Shown one piece after another: positions 54,232 to 63,977 of a stretch of 64,000 bases of DNA. This stretch comes from Deefgea tanakiae. GTDB taxonomy: Bacteria > Pseudomonadota > Gammaproteobacteria > Burkholderiales > Chitinibacteraceae. Numbering within the stretch: position 1 is the first letter of the stretch; the number at the start of each line of letters is the position of its first letter. The translations under genes and the position numbers were made by a program. The notes beneath the pieces are model-generated. The model saw only the letters and a list, made by a program, of their open reading frames with translations. It did not search any database and had not been told where the DNA came from. The stretch covers positions 2,046,001 through 2,110,000 of the forward strand of contig NZ_CP081150.1 in assembly GCF_019665765.1 (NCBI RefSeq), in the 5' to 3' direction.

Positions 54232-56952
54232 TTACTGATTCTCCAATTGAGTTTGAGTGTCTTGTACGATTTCAGTGAGCGGCTTGACCACCCACTTCAA
54301 GCTATCATCTTCTGGATGCTTACCAATTGTAAAGCCTAAATGTTTCATAAATGTCAGCATCGTCTTATTACTGGTCAACACTTCGCCCTCAATGACCGAC
54401 AAACCCATATCCCGCGCGGCGACAAATAGCGCCCCCATCAAACGTCCACCCAAGCCTAAACCTTGCCATTGATCACTAATAACAACGGCAAACTCACAGC
54501 TATCGCGGTCGGGATTAACGTTAAAACGCGCCACCCCGATGATTTCGGTGCCAGCACTGGTTTCCACCGTGGCAACAATCGCCATTTCACGGGTGTAATC
54601 CAATTGCGTAAAGCGCGCCAACATCGCTTGCGGCAAGGATTTCAGCGTACTCATAAAGCGGTTGTAGCGGCTTTCATCCGACAACTTACTCACAAACAAG
54701 GCGACCAAATCGGCATCTTCTGGCCGAATCGGGCGCAGCACCATGGGCAAGCCATTTTTCAATTGCGTAATTTGTGCCAGATGCGCTGGATACGGGTGAA
54801 TCGCCATATGACTATAGCGACGGGCATTTTCAGGGATAGGCGCAACCACAATACGTGCATCGACCGCCACCACGCCGTGCTCATCCGCCACCAATGGATT
54901 GATATCCAGTTGCTGAATCTGCGGGAACTCACAAACCATTTCAGACACCCGCAGCAGTACTGATTTCACCGCCTCCATATCCACGCCAGGCAGATTCCGG
55001 AACGGCGCGAGCATTTTTTTGACGCGAGTACGGCGAATTAAGTTTTCTGCAAGGTATTCATTGAGCGGCGGCAAGGATACTGCAATATCGTTAAATACCT
55101 CGACCGTAACACCGCCATGACCAAAAGTAATCACCGGGCCAAAAGAATGATCGCGGCCTACGCCAATCATCAGCTCACGGCCGGATTTTTTACCGTGCAT
55201 GGGCTGTATCACCAAACCGCGTACATTTTCGGCGCCAAGTTGTTCTTTGGCCCGCGCCAGCATTTTGCTCGATTCGGTGGCGACCTGAACCAAACTGGTT
55301 AAATTAAGAACTACGCCATCAATATCGGTTTTATGCACAATACCTTTGGCATCGATCTTCAGTGCCACTGGCAAGCCTAAACCCATCGCTGCAGAAACCG
55401 CATCATCGGCACTTTGGGCGCGAATGGTTAAGGTCACTGGAATATTAAACGCACGTAGAATCGCTTTTGATTCGACCTCATCGAGCACTTCTCGACCACC
55501 AGCCAGCACCGAATCAATAATCATGTGTGCGGTTTCAAGATCAGGCGCGTCCATTTCACCCAAGGGGCTCGGCGTTTGCACCAGCAATTGTTGATTGTAT
55601 TGCCAGCTGGCGAGCGAATAAAACACCTCAACGGCACTTTCTGGCGCGTTAAAAAATGCTGTTTGTGCTTTAGCGAGTAATTTTCGGCTGGCATCAATCT
55701 TTTTGCCGCCGACCCAAGCGAGCAATAATGGCTTATCCGATGTTTTTCGCAGCGCAATCATCGCCTCGGCTGTGGCCATATCATCGGTGCCCACTTGCGG
55801 CGTAAATACCACCAACACACCATCAACATTGGGGTCTTTTAAGACCAACTCAGTCGCGAGTTTAAATCGCTCGGCGTTGGCATCGCCCAACACATCGACT
55901 GGATTTTGCAGACTACTTTGTACCGGCAAGATCGTTTTTAATTGCGCAATCGTTTCTGGCGTCAATTTGGGCAAATCAATGTGTAAATCACGAGCTCTAT
56001 CGACTGCCATCAAACCAGCACCAATGCCGTTGGTCAAAATGGCGAGGCGACGACCTTTGGTGCGATACGTTCCGTCCAGCACGCGCACAGCCGTAAACAA
56101 TTGATTAATCGAGCGTAAACGCAATACACCAGCACGTTTGAGAGCCACATCAAACACATCGTCATGTTTAATCAGCCGCTCAGAGTGGGTACGACCGAGT
56201 TTAACTTCATCGTCATAGCGGCCCACTTTCAAGGCCAATACGGCTTTAGAACGTGATGCGGCACGCAGCGCCGACATAAAGAGCCCCGCATCTTTTAAAT
56301 CTTCGATATAAAGCAAAATAGCTTTAGTTTTCGGGTCGGCAACCAAGTAATCCAGCACATCGCCTACATCAATATCAGCAGCCGAACCAAGGGACACCAC
56401 CGACGAAAATCCGACGTCATGTAATTCGGCCCAATCCAAAATCGCTGTGGTTACCGAGGATGATTGCGATACCACCGCCAAACTGCCGCTTTTAATTTTC
56501 CCTTGAAAATTAGCGGCGACCAATTTGCTCGGCGCACGGCAATAGCCAAATACCGTTGGGCCCATCACACGGATATTGAATGACTTGGCGAGCAGTAATA
56601 TTTTTTCGAGTAGTTTTTGCCCTGCTTTGTCGTGGCCGACAAAATCACAGGACATAATCATGATATGGCGAATGCCGTGTTGACCACAGGCTTCGACCAA
56701 TTTGAGCAAAGTTTTGCTGGGCGTCGTTAAAATCGCCAGATCAATGGGAGTGCTAATCTTGTTCACGGTTTTAACCGCTGGCAAACCAAACACGGTTTTG
56801 TGCCGTAAATTCACCGCATGTAGCGCCCCCGCAAACCCACCGTCAATCAAACTTCTCATCACCGAACAGCCCACCGAACCAACCGTTTCTGATGCACCAA
56901 TCACTGCAATCGAGCGTGGGTCAAATAATGGGGCAAGGTAATGGGGTTTCAT
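54232..56952 (-). CDS. PatZ/Pat-type protein lysine acetyltransferase (acyl-CoA ligase-like fused to GNAT)
   Basis: 906 residues: CoA-binding domain about 1-130 (FDPRSIAVIGASETVGSVG), succinyl-CoA-ligase-like region about 150-440, ATP-grasp domain about 480-700 (GLPVALKIDAKGIVHKTDIDGV), and a C-terminal GNAT about 735-890 with acetyl-CoA loop WQGLGLGGRLM. In E. coli and Salmonella such proteins acetylate and inactivate acetyl-CoA synthetase and other enzymes. The ligase-like half usually senses acetyl-CoA rather than catalysing; whether it is active here cannot be told. Confidence 0.92.
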   Translation of the reverse strand: MKPHYLAPLFDPRSIAVIGASETVGSVGCSVMRSLIDGGFAGALHAVNLRHKTVFGLPAVKTVNKISTPIDLAILTTPSKTLLKLVEACGQHGIRHIMIMSCDFVGHDKAGQKLLEKILLLAKSFNIRVMGPTVFGYCRAPSKLVAANFQGKIKSGSLAVVSQSSSVTTAILDWAELHDVGFSSVVSLGSAADIDVGDVLDYLVADPKTKAILLYIEDLKDAGLFMSALRAASRSKAVLALKVGRYDDEVKLGRTHSERLIKHDDVFDVALKRAGVLRLRSINQLFTAVRVLDGTYRTKGRRLAILTNGIGAGLMAVDRARDLHIDLPKLTPETIAQLKTILPVQSSLQNPVDVLGDANAERFKLATELVLKDPNVDGVLVVFTPQVGTDDMATAEAMIALRKTSDKPLLLAWVGGKKIDASRKLLAKAQTAFFNAPESAVEVFYSLASWQYNQQLLVQTPSPLGEMDAPDLETAHMIIDSVLAGGREVLDEVESKAILRAFNIPVTLTIRAQSADDAVSAAMGLGLPVALKIDAKGIVHKTDIDGVVLNLTSLVQVATESSKMLARAKEQLGAENVRGLVIQPMHGKKSGRELMIGVGRDHSFGPVITFGHGGVTVEVFNDIAVSLPPLNEYLAENLIRRTRVKKMLAPFRNLPGVDMEAVKSVLLRVSEMVCEFPQIQQLDINPLVADEHGVVAVDARIVVAPIPENARRYSHMAIHPYPAHLAQITQLKNGLPMVLRPIRPEDADLVALFVSKLSDESRYNRFMSTLKSLPQAMLARFTQLDYTREMAIVATVETSAGTEIIGVARFNVNPDRDSCEFAVVISDQWQGLGLGGRLMGALFVAARDMGLSVIEGEVLTSNKTMLTFMKHLGFTIGKHPEDDSLKWVVKPLTEIVQDTQTQLENQ

Positions 56953-57125
56953 GATGTCTAGCCTTTATCGTGGACACTAAATTGTACAGCGTGTTTCATT
57001 ATGGCAGACAGATATTGCACCGCAATATTTGTGCTTTCCCTACATATTCATGCCGCCGAACTATCAAGTGGCACAAGGGAAAGATATAATCCTCGGGTTT
57101 ATTCCCCTACTCAGGATTGTGCATC

Positions 57126-57656
57126 ATGGACATCAGCAAGATCCCAGCAGGTAAAAACCTGCCAGACGACTTTAACGTTATCATCGAAATCCCAGCGAAC
57201 GCACCACCAGTGAAATACGAATTCGACAAAGAATCGGGCGCGATCATCGTTGACCGTTTCGTTGGCACGTCAATGTCGTACCCAATGAACTACGGTTTTG
57301 TGCCACACACCTTGTCACTTGATGGTGATCCTGTTGATGTATTGGTTCACACGCCATTCCCACTCGCTCCTGGCATGGTCATCAAATGCCGCGCGATTGG
57401 TGTATTGGGCATGGAAGATGAATCTGGCTTTGACGCGAAAATCATCGCATTGCCAGTTGAAAAAGTTTGCGCAATGTATGCACACATCCAAACTTTAGCT
57501 GACTTGCCAGAATTGCTGTTGGCGCAAGTGAAACACTATTTCGAGCACTATAAAGATCTCGAAAAAGGTAAATGGGTTAAGGTTCAAGATTGGGGCGATA
57601 AAGCCGCTGCAGAAGCTGAGATCATGACTAGCTTTGAGCGCGCTAAAAACGCTTAA
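57126..57656 (+). CDS. ppa: Inorganic pyrophosphatase
   Basis: Hydrolyses pyrophosphate to drive biosynthesis. 176 residues from ATG 57126 with AGGA upstream; family I hexameric type. [18 protein letters not shown] and the DGDPVDVLV metal signature are intact, as are the later Asp/Lys residues. Single gene with its own terminator. Confidence 0.96.
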   Translation: MDISKIPAGKNLPDDFNVIIEIPANAPPVKYEFDKESGAIIVDRFVGTSMSYPMNYGFVPHTLSLDGDPVDVLVHTPFPLAPGMVIKCRAIGVLGMEDESGFDAKIIALPVEKVCAMYAHIQTLADLPELLLAQVKHYFEHYKDLEKGKWVKVQDWGDKAAAEAEIMTSFERAKNA

Positions 57657-57674
57657 TTGATTCTTGCTAGACAT

Positions 57675-57705
57675 AAAAAAGCCGATCTTAGTGATCGGCT
57701 TTTTT
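57675..57705. terminator. Intrinsic terminator after ppa
   Basis: 13-bp stem AAAAAAGCCGATC/GATCGGCTTTTTT with loop TTAGT. Usable from both strands; also lies after convergent folA. Confidence 0.92.
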
Positions 57706-57755
57706 ATTAAGTATTGCTTTCTAATCAATACTTAATAATGCGTACAAGCAAATAC

Positions 57756-58241
57756 CTATGCTTTTGAGTATTTCACAAACGCATACTCGATGCCATTGGC
57801 TGATACATTCGGTTCGCGGCTAACTTCCTGCCACTTTTCCCGATCAAACTCAGGAAAATACGCATCGCCCACTGGACTCAAAGCCACTTCAGTCAAATAC
57901 AATTCATCAGCCAGCGCCAAGCTTTGCTGATAAATCTCGCCACCACCGATGATAAATACAGTGGCATAGTCGGCGGATTTGGCCGCCGCTATCGCCGCTT
58001 CAATTGAAGTAAAACATATAGCACCAGCAGCTTGGAAATCGGCATTGCGCGTAATCACCCAATGCGGACGACCGGGTAATAATCCGGGCAAAGACTCAAA
58101 CGTTTTGCGGCCCATAATCATCGGGCAAGCCATCGTCAACGCTTTGAAATGCTTAAGGTCTTCTGGCAAACGCCACGGCAATTGATTGTTAATGCCAATC
58201 ACTCGATTTTGCCCCAGCGCTGAAATAATCGCCACTTGCAT
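57756..58241 (-). CDS. folA: Dihydrofolate reductase
   Basis: NADPH-dependent reduction of dihydrofolate; target of trimethoprim. 161 residues from ATG 58241 with AAAGGA upstream. N-terminal VAIISALGQNRVIGINNQLPWRLPEDLKHFK includes the catalytic Asp, then MIMGRKTFESL and FIIGGGEIYQQSL for NADPH. The open frame extends 28 codons upstream into the NlpD-like gene, where no start is likely. Confidence 0.95.
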   Translation of the reverse strand: MQVAIISALGQNRVIGINNQLPWRLPEDLKHFKALTMACPMIMGRKTFESLPGLLPGRPHWVITRNADFQAAGAICFTSIEAAIAAAKSADYATVFIIGGGEIYQQSLALADELYLTEVALSPVGDAYFPEFDREKWQEVSREPNVSANGIEYAFVKYSKA

Positions 58242-58266
58242 TGTTATTCCTTTTAATTCACTGCAA

Positions 58267-58950
58267 TTATTTTTTTGGTAACACCGAAATCGGGTTGATA
58301 GTTTGACCTTTATAGCGAACCTCAAAATGCAATTTCACACTATCGGTCCCCGTTTGCCCCATCGTTGCCACGGCTTGCCCTTGCTTGACTTGTGCGCCCT
58401 CTTTGACCAGCAATTTTTGATTGTGGGCAGAGGCCGTCAGATAACCATTCGCATGTTGAATAATCAGCAGCAAACCATAACCACGAATCCCATCACCGGC
58501 GTACAGCACTTTACCATCGGCTGCGGCCACAATTGAATCGCCCACTACACCTCCAATGCCAATCCCTTTGACTCGCGGCGGCGCATAGGGGTATAGCAAT
58601 GGACCTTGCGCAGGCCAAACTAAAGCAATCGCTGCCACAGGGGCTGTTTCTGGCTTTGTAGCAGGAACTTTCGGCAGAGAAGTTTGACTAGGGGTCGTTG
58701 GTTTAGTGCTCACGCCAGCCGGTGGGCTGACTCGCAATAGCTGTCCCACATCGATGTCTTGGGCTTTGGCAAGATTATTCCAGCGCACCAAATCGCTGAC
58801 ACTTTGCCCATTATTTTTGGCAATGCGATACAACGTGTCGCCGGCTTTAACACGATAAAAGCCTGTAGGAGTAGGCCCAGTCGAGATCGGCGCAGGCGTA
58901 CTGCCACACGCAGACAACAGCAAAGTAAAAATAACAATCCACAAACGCAT
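58267..58950 (-). CDS. NlpD-like lipoprotein with LysM and degenerate M23 domain
   Basis: 227-residue outer-membrane lipoprotein: lipobox LLLSAC, a LysM domain (FYRVKAGDTLYRIAKNNGQS), a proline/threonine-rich linker and a LytM/M23 domain (about 125-225). The first zinc-ligand motif, usually KGIDIAG in NlpD or HxGxD in active enzymes, reads KGIGIGG; SAHN and LHFEVRYKG remain. It therefore looks enzymatically inactive and probably activates amidases in cell division, like NlpD/EnvC. The ATG overlaps the DUF1415 stop. Confidence 0.85.
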   Translation of the reverse strand: MRLWIVIFTLLLSACGSTPAPISTGPTPTGFYRVKAGDTLYRIAKNNGQSVSDLVRWNNLAKAQDIDVGQLLRVSPPAGVSTKPTTPSQTSLPKVPATKPETAPVAAIALVWPAQGPLLYPYAPPRVKGIGIGGVVGDSIVAAADGKVLYAGDGIRGYGLLLIIQHANGYLTASAHNQKLLVKEGAQVKQGQAVATMGQTGTDSVKLHFEVRYKGQTINPISVLPKK

Positions 58951-59501
58951 TATTTTTGACTAGCCTGCAGACCTAATGCCATCCAACCCGCGATACCGAG
59001 CTTTTGCAAGGTTTCAATATTACGTTCGAAAATCACATCCGGATTAGGAAAGGCCTCAACGGCTTTGGCGATACTGTCTTCACGCAACAAATGCAAAATC
59101 GGGAATGGCGCACGATTGGTGTAATTGCCGATGTCGTTTGGCTCGGTGTCGGCAAACTGGAAATCGGGGTGGAAACTCGCCACCTGCAAAATGCCTTCTA
59201 GCTCATGCTCGGCAACAATGTCATCGGCAAGCGCTTGAACATCGTTAAAAATCTCAAAATCAGGAAACAAGGTCGGATGAATCAATAAGGTGGTGTCGAC
59301 TTCATCAGCCGGTGCTTGTGCCAAAAAAACGAGCTCTCGATCTAGATCATCTAAAAAGCCATCCAAATGTTTCGCATCACTCACCACAAAGCGAATCTGG
59401 TTTTTAACGAACACCGCTTTGGCAAACGGGCATAAATTTAAGCCAATCACGGCCTGCTCTAACCAATGCTGTGTGGTTTTGATGATTTCTTCGTGACTCA
59501 T
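58950..59501 (-). CDS. DUF1415 family protein
   Basis: 183 residues from ATG 59501 (MSHEEIIKTTQHWLEQAVIGLNLCPFAKAVF) with AGGAATTG upstream. Conserved features are NLCPFAK and the central LLIHPTLFPDF and ASFHPDFQFADTEPNDIGNYTNR segments. Function is unknown; soluble. Its stop overlaps the following NlpD-like gene's ATG, so the two are coupled. Confidence 0.87.
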   Translation of the reverse strand: MSHEEIIKTTQHWLEQAVIGLNLCPFAKAVFVKNQIRFVVSDAKHLDGFLDDLDRELVFLAQAPADEVDTTLLIHPTLFPDFEIFNDVQALADDIVAEHELEGILQVASFHPDFQFADTEPNDIGNYTNRAPFPILHLLREDSIAKAVEAFPNPDVIFERNIETLQKLGIAGWMALGLQASQK

Positions 59502-59590
59502 GGCAATTCCTAGACAAGAGTCGCCAATTTTACCTGCCTGCGCTGATTTTGGCTTGTAACAATCACCACTGATGGTTTGAAGCATAAAAA

Positions 59591-59615
59591 AGCGCCGACC
59601 TTAGAGTCGACGCCT
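59591..59615 (-). terminator. Intrinsic terminator after the flagellin gene
   Basis: 9-bp stem with GU pairs (AGCGCCGAC with GTCGACGCC) and loop CTTAGA; the minus strand continues TTTTTT. Ends the flagellin transcript. Confidence 0.7.
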
Positions 59616-59666
59616 TCATGTATATCAAGCTAGCTATTATTTAACAAGGCTTACATCAAAATACCC

Positions 59667-60488
59667 TCACCTCAACAAACTCAAAACCTGCCCCGCATTG
59701 GCTCTAGCTTGCACTTGCATCGCCAAACCCGCATTGGTGCGGATATTTTCTTGCGCCAAACGAGCGGTTTCTGCCGCGTAATCGGTATCAGCAATGCGGC
59801 TTTTGGCTGCCGACATATTGACCGATGTGGTTTGCAGATTTTGAATACCGCTGTCCAAACGACTTTCGAATGCACCGAGATTGGCGCGTTGCCCAGAAAT
59901 CGTTTCAATATCGGCGTCCAACGCCTGCAAACTGGCCGTTGCCGCCGCAGTACTGGATAAATCGATCCGCCCAGCAACACTATTTAGACCAGCCTGCCCA
60001 CCCAACGGGCTATTGCTCAAGCTCAATTGATCGCCGGCATTAGCGCCAGCTTGAAAATTAAACTGCCCGCCTTGCAATACAGCTTGCCCGTTAAATTGGG
60101 TGTTTTTAACAATATCGTTATTACTTTGCGACAAAGCATCTGCCTCGGCTTGCAAGGCTTGCCGATCACTGGCTGACAGCGTGCTATTGCCTGCCGCCAC
60201 ACTGAGTTCACGCAATCGCTCGGTATTATCTGAAATCGAGCTCAAAGCACCTTCAGTGGTTTGCGCTAAAGAAACGCCATCGCTTAAATTACGCACTGCC
60301 TGATTACTGCCGACGATCTGCGCGGCAAATTGCTGAATAATCGCCGCACCCGCAGCATCATCTTTTGCACTATTAATTCGCGAGCCACTCGACAGTTTTT
60401 GCAGGCTGGATTCCTGCGCACTTTGCGCTCGTGAGGTGTTGTTCTGCGCGGTGAGTGAGGCGAAATTGCTATTGGGGTTGATCATCAT
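59667..60488 (-). CDS. Short flagellin (FliC-type)
   Basis: 273 residues from ATG 60488 (MMINPNSNFASLTAQNN), with GGAGG five bases upstream. The D0/D1 N-terminal region (SSLQKLSSGSRINSAKDDAAGAAI) and C-terminal region (ADTDYAAETARLAQENI...VQARANAGQVLSLLR) are complete, but the central D2/D3 domains are nearly absent. It is an orphan: no other flagellar gene is in view. Either a minor or a specialised filament subunit. Confidence 0.9.
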   Translation of the reverse strand: MMINPNSNFASLTAQNNTSRAQSAQESSLQKLSSGSRINSAKDDAAGAAIIQQFAAQIVGSNQAVRNLSDGVSLAQTTEGALSSISDNTERLRELSVAAGNSTLSASDRQALQAEADALSQSNNDIVKNTQFNGQAVLQGGQFNFQAGANAGDQLSLSNSPLGGQAGLNSVAGRIDLSSTAAATASLQALDADIETISGQRANLGAFESRLDSGIQNLQTTSVNMSAAKSRIADTDYAAETARLAQENIRTNAGLAMQVQARANAGQVLSLLR

Positions 60489-60536
60489 ATTAACCTCCTG
60501 CCTATCCACTTTGATATGGTTATTAGACTACGCCGT

Positions 60537-60552
60537 TGCAACAAAAATCCCT
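60537..60552 (-). promoter_or_regulatory. Possible sigma-54 promoter of the flagellin gene
   Basis: On the minus strand AGGGAT-N5-TTGCA with a GG-N10-GC spacing, as at sigma-54 promoters. It lies about 50 bp upstream of the ATG. Only the core dinucleotides and the TTGCA box match, so support is moderate. Confidence 0.35.
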
Positions 60553-60701
60553 AGCACAGAGCGACTGGCGGCAGAATATAATTAATTCATAAAAATCAAT
60601 CACTAAGATCAATAAAAAAGAAGCCAACTAAGGTATTCCTGTACAGCCAAACACCTCAAAAATCGCTAAGCTGCGCACACCTCAAATCAGCGAATGAATG
60701 A

Positions 60702-61301
60702 ATGCCTCACCCACCTCATACTTTACTCGACGACTTACAAGGCATGCTCAGCGGCGTGATTTTAGTCGCGCTCGGGATTCAATTTTTTAAACAAGCAGGC
60801 TTACTCACTGGCGGCGCGACGGGTTTAGCCTTCATTGTCTTTTATTTAGGCCAGCTACCCTATGGCCTGATTTTATTTGTACTCAATTTGCCGTTTTACA
60901 TCTTTGCCTATCGCGTGATGGGTAAAGAATTTACGCTCAAAACTTTTGCCTGCGTCGCTAGCCTCGCCTTGATGACCGAGTGGATCCCGCATTTGATTAG
61001 CTTTAAAACGGTCAATCCGATTTTTGCCGGGCTGATGGGCGGTTTGCTGGCCGGTGTGGGCATCTTAATTCTAATCAGGCACAAAGCCAGTCTGGGCGGC
61101 GTCACCGTATTAGCACTGTACTTGCAAAAAACCAAAGGCTGGCGGGCCGGCCACGTGCAACTGATGGTTGACCTCGGCATTTTAGCGATCGGCATGCTGA
61201 TTGTGAGCTGGCAACAAATGGCGATTTCGATTTTTAGCGCTTTTATCCTTAATATGGTCATCGCGACCAATCACAAAACCGGTCGTTATATGGGAATGTA
61301 A
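60702..61301 (+). CDS. YitT family membrane protein
   Basis: 199-residue inner-membrane protein with five or six hydrophobic segments, the first at LQGMLSGVILVALGIQFFKQ, with the family pattern GLLTGGATGLAFIVFY. It lacks the C-terminal DUF2179 domain found in many longer YitT proteins. Transport role is presumed but not shown. Three ATGs occur close together (60694, 60698, 60702); only the last is in frame with the family N-terminus. Confidence 0.8.
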   Translation: MPHPPHTLLDDLQGMLSGVILVALGIQFFKQAGLLTGGATGLAFIVFYLGQLPYGLILFVLNLPFYIFAYRVMGKEFTLKTFACVASLALMTEWIPHLISFKTVNPIFAGLMGGLLAGVGILILIRHKASLGGVTVLALYLQKTKGWRAGHVQLMVDLGILAIGMLIVSWQQMAISIFSAFILNMVIATNHKTGRYMGM

Positions 61302-61426
61302 GCGTTAACGCTAGCATGTCGCGTTTGTATTAGCTAAGATGAAGCACCCTATTTATTTGCAATTCGCATCAATGCAAACCACTTTATCACTGATTTCAAA
61401 TCGCTCCAGCAAAAAGGCTTTCTAGT

Positions 61427-63136
61427 ATGCTGATGATTTTGTCTGCGCTATCAGTGATCTTATTCGTGATTGTCATCGTGGTCGTTTACCAGATGCAAGC
61501 CGCGCGGCGCAGCCAACAGCAGTATCAGTCGCTACTCGATAGCATTCCTGATTTAGCTTGGGTGAAAGACAAACAAAGCCGTTTTGTTATCGTCAACCAA
61601 GCTTTTCGCAATATCTGGAATATCAAAGACCCAAAATGGCTGATCGGCAAAGACGATTTTGCCTTGTCCCCGCCCGAGTTGGCTGCCAGCTATCAAGCTG
61701 ACGATCGCCGAGTGATGAATGAAGCGCAAGCGTTGCAGTTTGAACGTAATTTTGAGCATATTCACGATGGCTCGCGCTGGATGGAGCTGATTAAAGTACC
61801 TGTCTATGAGCACGGCACAATTATTGGCACCGCCGGCATTGCGCGCGACATCAACATGCGTAAAGCAGCCGAAGAGCGCCTCTCTTGGCTGGCTCACCAC
61901 GACCCACTAACCCAGCTTGGTAACCGAAGCTATCTAGCCATTAAAATTAAAGAGCGTATTCAAAATGCGGCACCGTTTTGTGTATGGCTGATTGACCTAG
62001 ACCATTTCAAACGTATCAATGATGCACTGGGGCATCGCGCGGGTGACCAAGCTTTGGCGCAAGTCGCTGAAAGCCTCAGTAAAATTGGTGCGGAAGTCTT
62101 TCGGCTCGGTGGTGATGAATTCGTACTGCTGGATGATCTACGCCATGCAGAAAGCATTAATGATGCGCTCAGCCAGCAACTCAAAATACCCGTCACCATT
62201 GAGGGGCTCTACTTTGAACAAGGCTTTACTGCCGGCCAAGTCGATTTTCCCACTGATGGACAAACCGCTGAGCAGCTCCTCAAACATGCCGATGTCGCGC
62301 TGTACGAAGGCAAAGAACTGGGACGTGGCCATATTCGCCGCTTTGAATCCCATATGGCGACGCAAGCTGTACGCCAACTTGAATTAGAACGTGATTTACG
62401 GCGTGCGCTGCTAGAAGGTCAATTTCGACTGGTATATCAACCGCAAATCGCCCTCAATACGACAGAACTGATCGGCTTTGAAGCCCTAATTCGGTGGCGA
62501 CACCCTGAGCGTGGCGAGATCTCACCGAATGACTTTATTCCCTTTGCAGAACAAACGGGGATTATTTGCCGCATTGGCGAATGGGCGCTCGATTGCGCAA
62601 TTTGGCAAATCAAAACATGGCACGAAGCAGGATTGGCACTCGTCCCCGTTTCGGTCAATGTCTCGGCCCTGCAGTTGGCGCAGCCTTTATTTGCGGCCAC
62701 TGTGATTGCTAGACTGGATGCGCTACCCGCCTATTTGCGCAATCAAATTGCATTAGAATTGACTGAATCGACACTCATGCACGAACAAGCTTTGAGCAGC
62801 GTGCATCAACTCACCGCCGCAGAGATTCCCATTTTTATGGATGATTTTGGCACGGGCTATTCCAATCTATCGACCATTTCACAGCTGGCGCTGTCCAAAC
62901 TCAAATTTGATCGTAGCCTGATTCAAAACGTCGGCAACGACGCGTCTCATCAACGTGTTTGCCGCGCCCTGCTCGATTTGGCCGACGCTTTAGAATTAGA
63001 AGTCATCGCCGAGGGGGTTGAAACGCTGGAAGAAGCCCAATGGCTGGCAGAACAAGGTGTGCTGTATGCGCAAGGCTATTGGTTTAGTCACCCGCTAGAG
63101 AGCGCGGCGGCAATAGCATATTTGAAACGCCTTTAA
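61427..63136 (+). CDS. PAS-GGDEF-EAL c-di-GMP signalling protein
   Basis: 569 residues: N-terminal membrane segment (about 4-24), PAS domain (about 33-145, DSIPDLAWVKDKQSRFVIVN), GGDEF domain with intact FRLGGDEFVLL, and an EAL domain with FEALIRWRHPERG, ELTEST, MDDFGTGYSNLS and VIAEGVET. Both active sites look complete, so it may act as cyclase and phosphodiesterase depending on the PAS signal. No RxxD I-site precedes GGDEF. Confidence 0.92.
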   Translation: MLMILSALSVILFVIVIVVVYQMQAARRSQQQYQSLLDSIPDLAWVKDKQSRFVIVNQAFRNIWNIKDPKWLIGKDDFALSPPELAASYQADDRRVMNEAQALQFERNFEHIHDGSRWMELIKVPVYEHGTIIGTAGIARDINMRKAAEERLSWLAHHDPLTQLGNRSYLAIKIKERIQNAAPFCVWLIDLDHFKRINDALGHRAGDQALAQVAESLSKIGAEVFRLGGDEFVLLDDLRHAESINDALSQQLKIPVTIEGLYFEQGFTAGQVDFPTDGQTAEQLLKHADVALYEGKELGRGHIRRFESHMATQAVRQLELERDLRRALLEGQFRLVYQPQIALNTTELIGFEALIRWRHPERGEISPNDFIPFAEQTGIICRIGEWALDCAIWQIKTWHEAGLALVPVSVNVSALQLAQPLFAATVIARLDALPAYLRNQIALELTESTLMHEQALSSVHQLTAAEIPIFMDDFGTGYSNLSTISQLALSKLKFDRSLIQNVGNDASHQRVCRALLDLADALELEVIAEGVETLEEAQWLAEQGVLYAQGYWFSHPLESAAAIAYLKRL

Positions 63137-63251
63137 ATTAGTAAGCAAAATCACAAAACACTCCACAAATACTTACACAAAATAACATTAAATAGAAATT
63201 ATTCGCCCTTTACTCTAAAATGCTAGTTCAAAAATTGCCTTCACTGAACTT

Positions 63252-63977
63252 GTGTCTCAGCGCTTAAATTATCAGTCCAAATCCAAGTTAGGCCAGTCAT
63301 TGGTATTCGTCACTTTTATGGCGCTACTTTTGTTTGTCTATTTCTTGATCCCGATTTATTTGGGGGACGACATCTATCTGTCTATTTTAATCCCCTATTT
63401 TCAATGGATTATTTTAGGGACTATTGGATTAACTACTCTGTTTGGCGTGCGTCTTTGCTGTGCGAAAGCAGCTAGCAAAGCCTATAGTTCGAATGAAGTC
63501 ACTTTATCCACAATCCCAAGTGATGGGCGAAAAAAATTCAGTATTACAGCGATCAGCCAATTTTTGATGCCGCCAACTTGGTCGATTGAATTCATGCAAA
63601 AACTCAGCTCAGCGCAATTTACTCAGCTGTGTTTGGCCTATTACGAAATCAAGGGCATTCCCCACACCACCCATCAATTAGGCTCATCGACTGGACTGAA
63701 TATTTTGATCTGGCAGAACAGCATCGTTAGCAAAGTGATTCATTGTAGCAACGATCAAATCGTTGAAATGAATGCGGTACGCCAATTTTTAGGTGTGATG
63801 GTGCATGAACGCGCTCATGCTGGTGTGTATATTCATCGCGGGGAATTTGGAGATGAGGTGCGTAACTTTGCAGCAAGCCATAATATCCAACTGCGCAATG
63901 AATACGCTTTGCTCGCAAAGATTGAAAAGCTATCTGATCGACGCAAGCAACAGCTACTAAAAACGATAAAAAACTAG
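63252..63977 (+). CDS. Membrane protein with degenerate Mrr-like nuclease fold
   Basis: 241 residues; GTG start (MSQRLNYQS) is assumed and has no clear ribosome site. Two membrane segments (about 16-36 and 45-65) precede a cytosolic domain (about 115-225) resembling Mrr_cat/restriction-endonuclease-like folds: SSAQFTQLCLAYYEIKGI ... FLGVMVHERAHAGVYIHRGEFGDEVRNFAASHNI. The catalytic D...QxK is replaced: GVDLI reads GLNILI and the following QCK reads IHCS, so it should not cut DNA. Identity is by pattern only. Confidence 0.6.
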   Translation: MSQRLNYQSKSKLGQSLVFVTFMALLLFVYFLIPIYLGDDIYLSILIPYFQWIILGTIGLTTLFGVRLCCAKAASKAYSSNEVTLSTIPSDGRKKFSITAISQFLMPPTWSIEFMQKLSSAQFTQLCLAYYEIKGIPHTTHQLGSSTGLNILIWQNSIVSKVIHCSNDQIVEMNAVRQFLGVMVHERAHAGVYIHRGEFGDEVRNFAASHNIQLRNEYALLAKIEKLSDRRKQQLLKTIKN

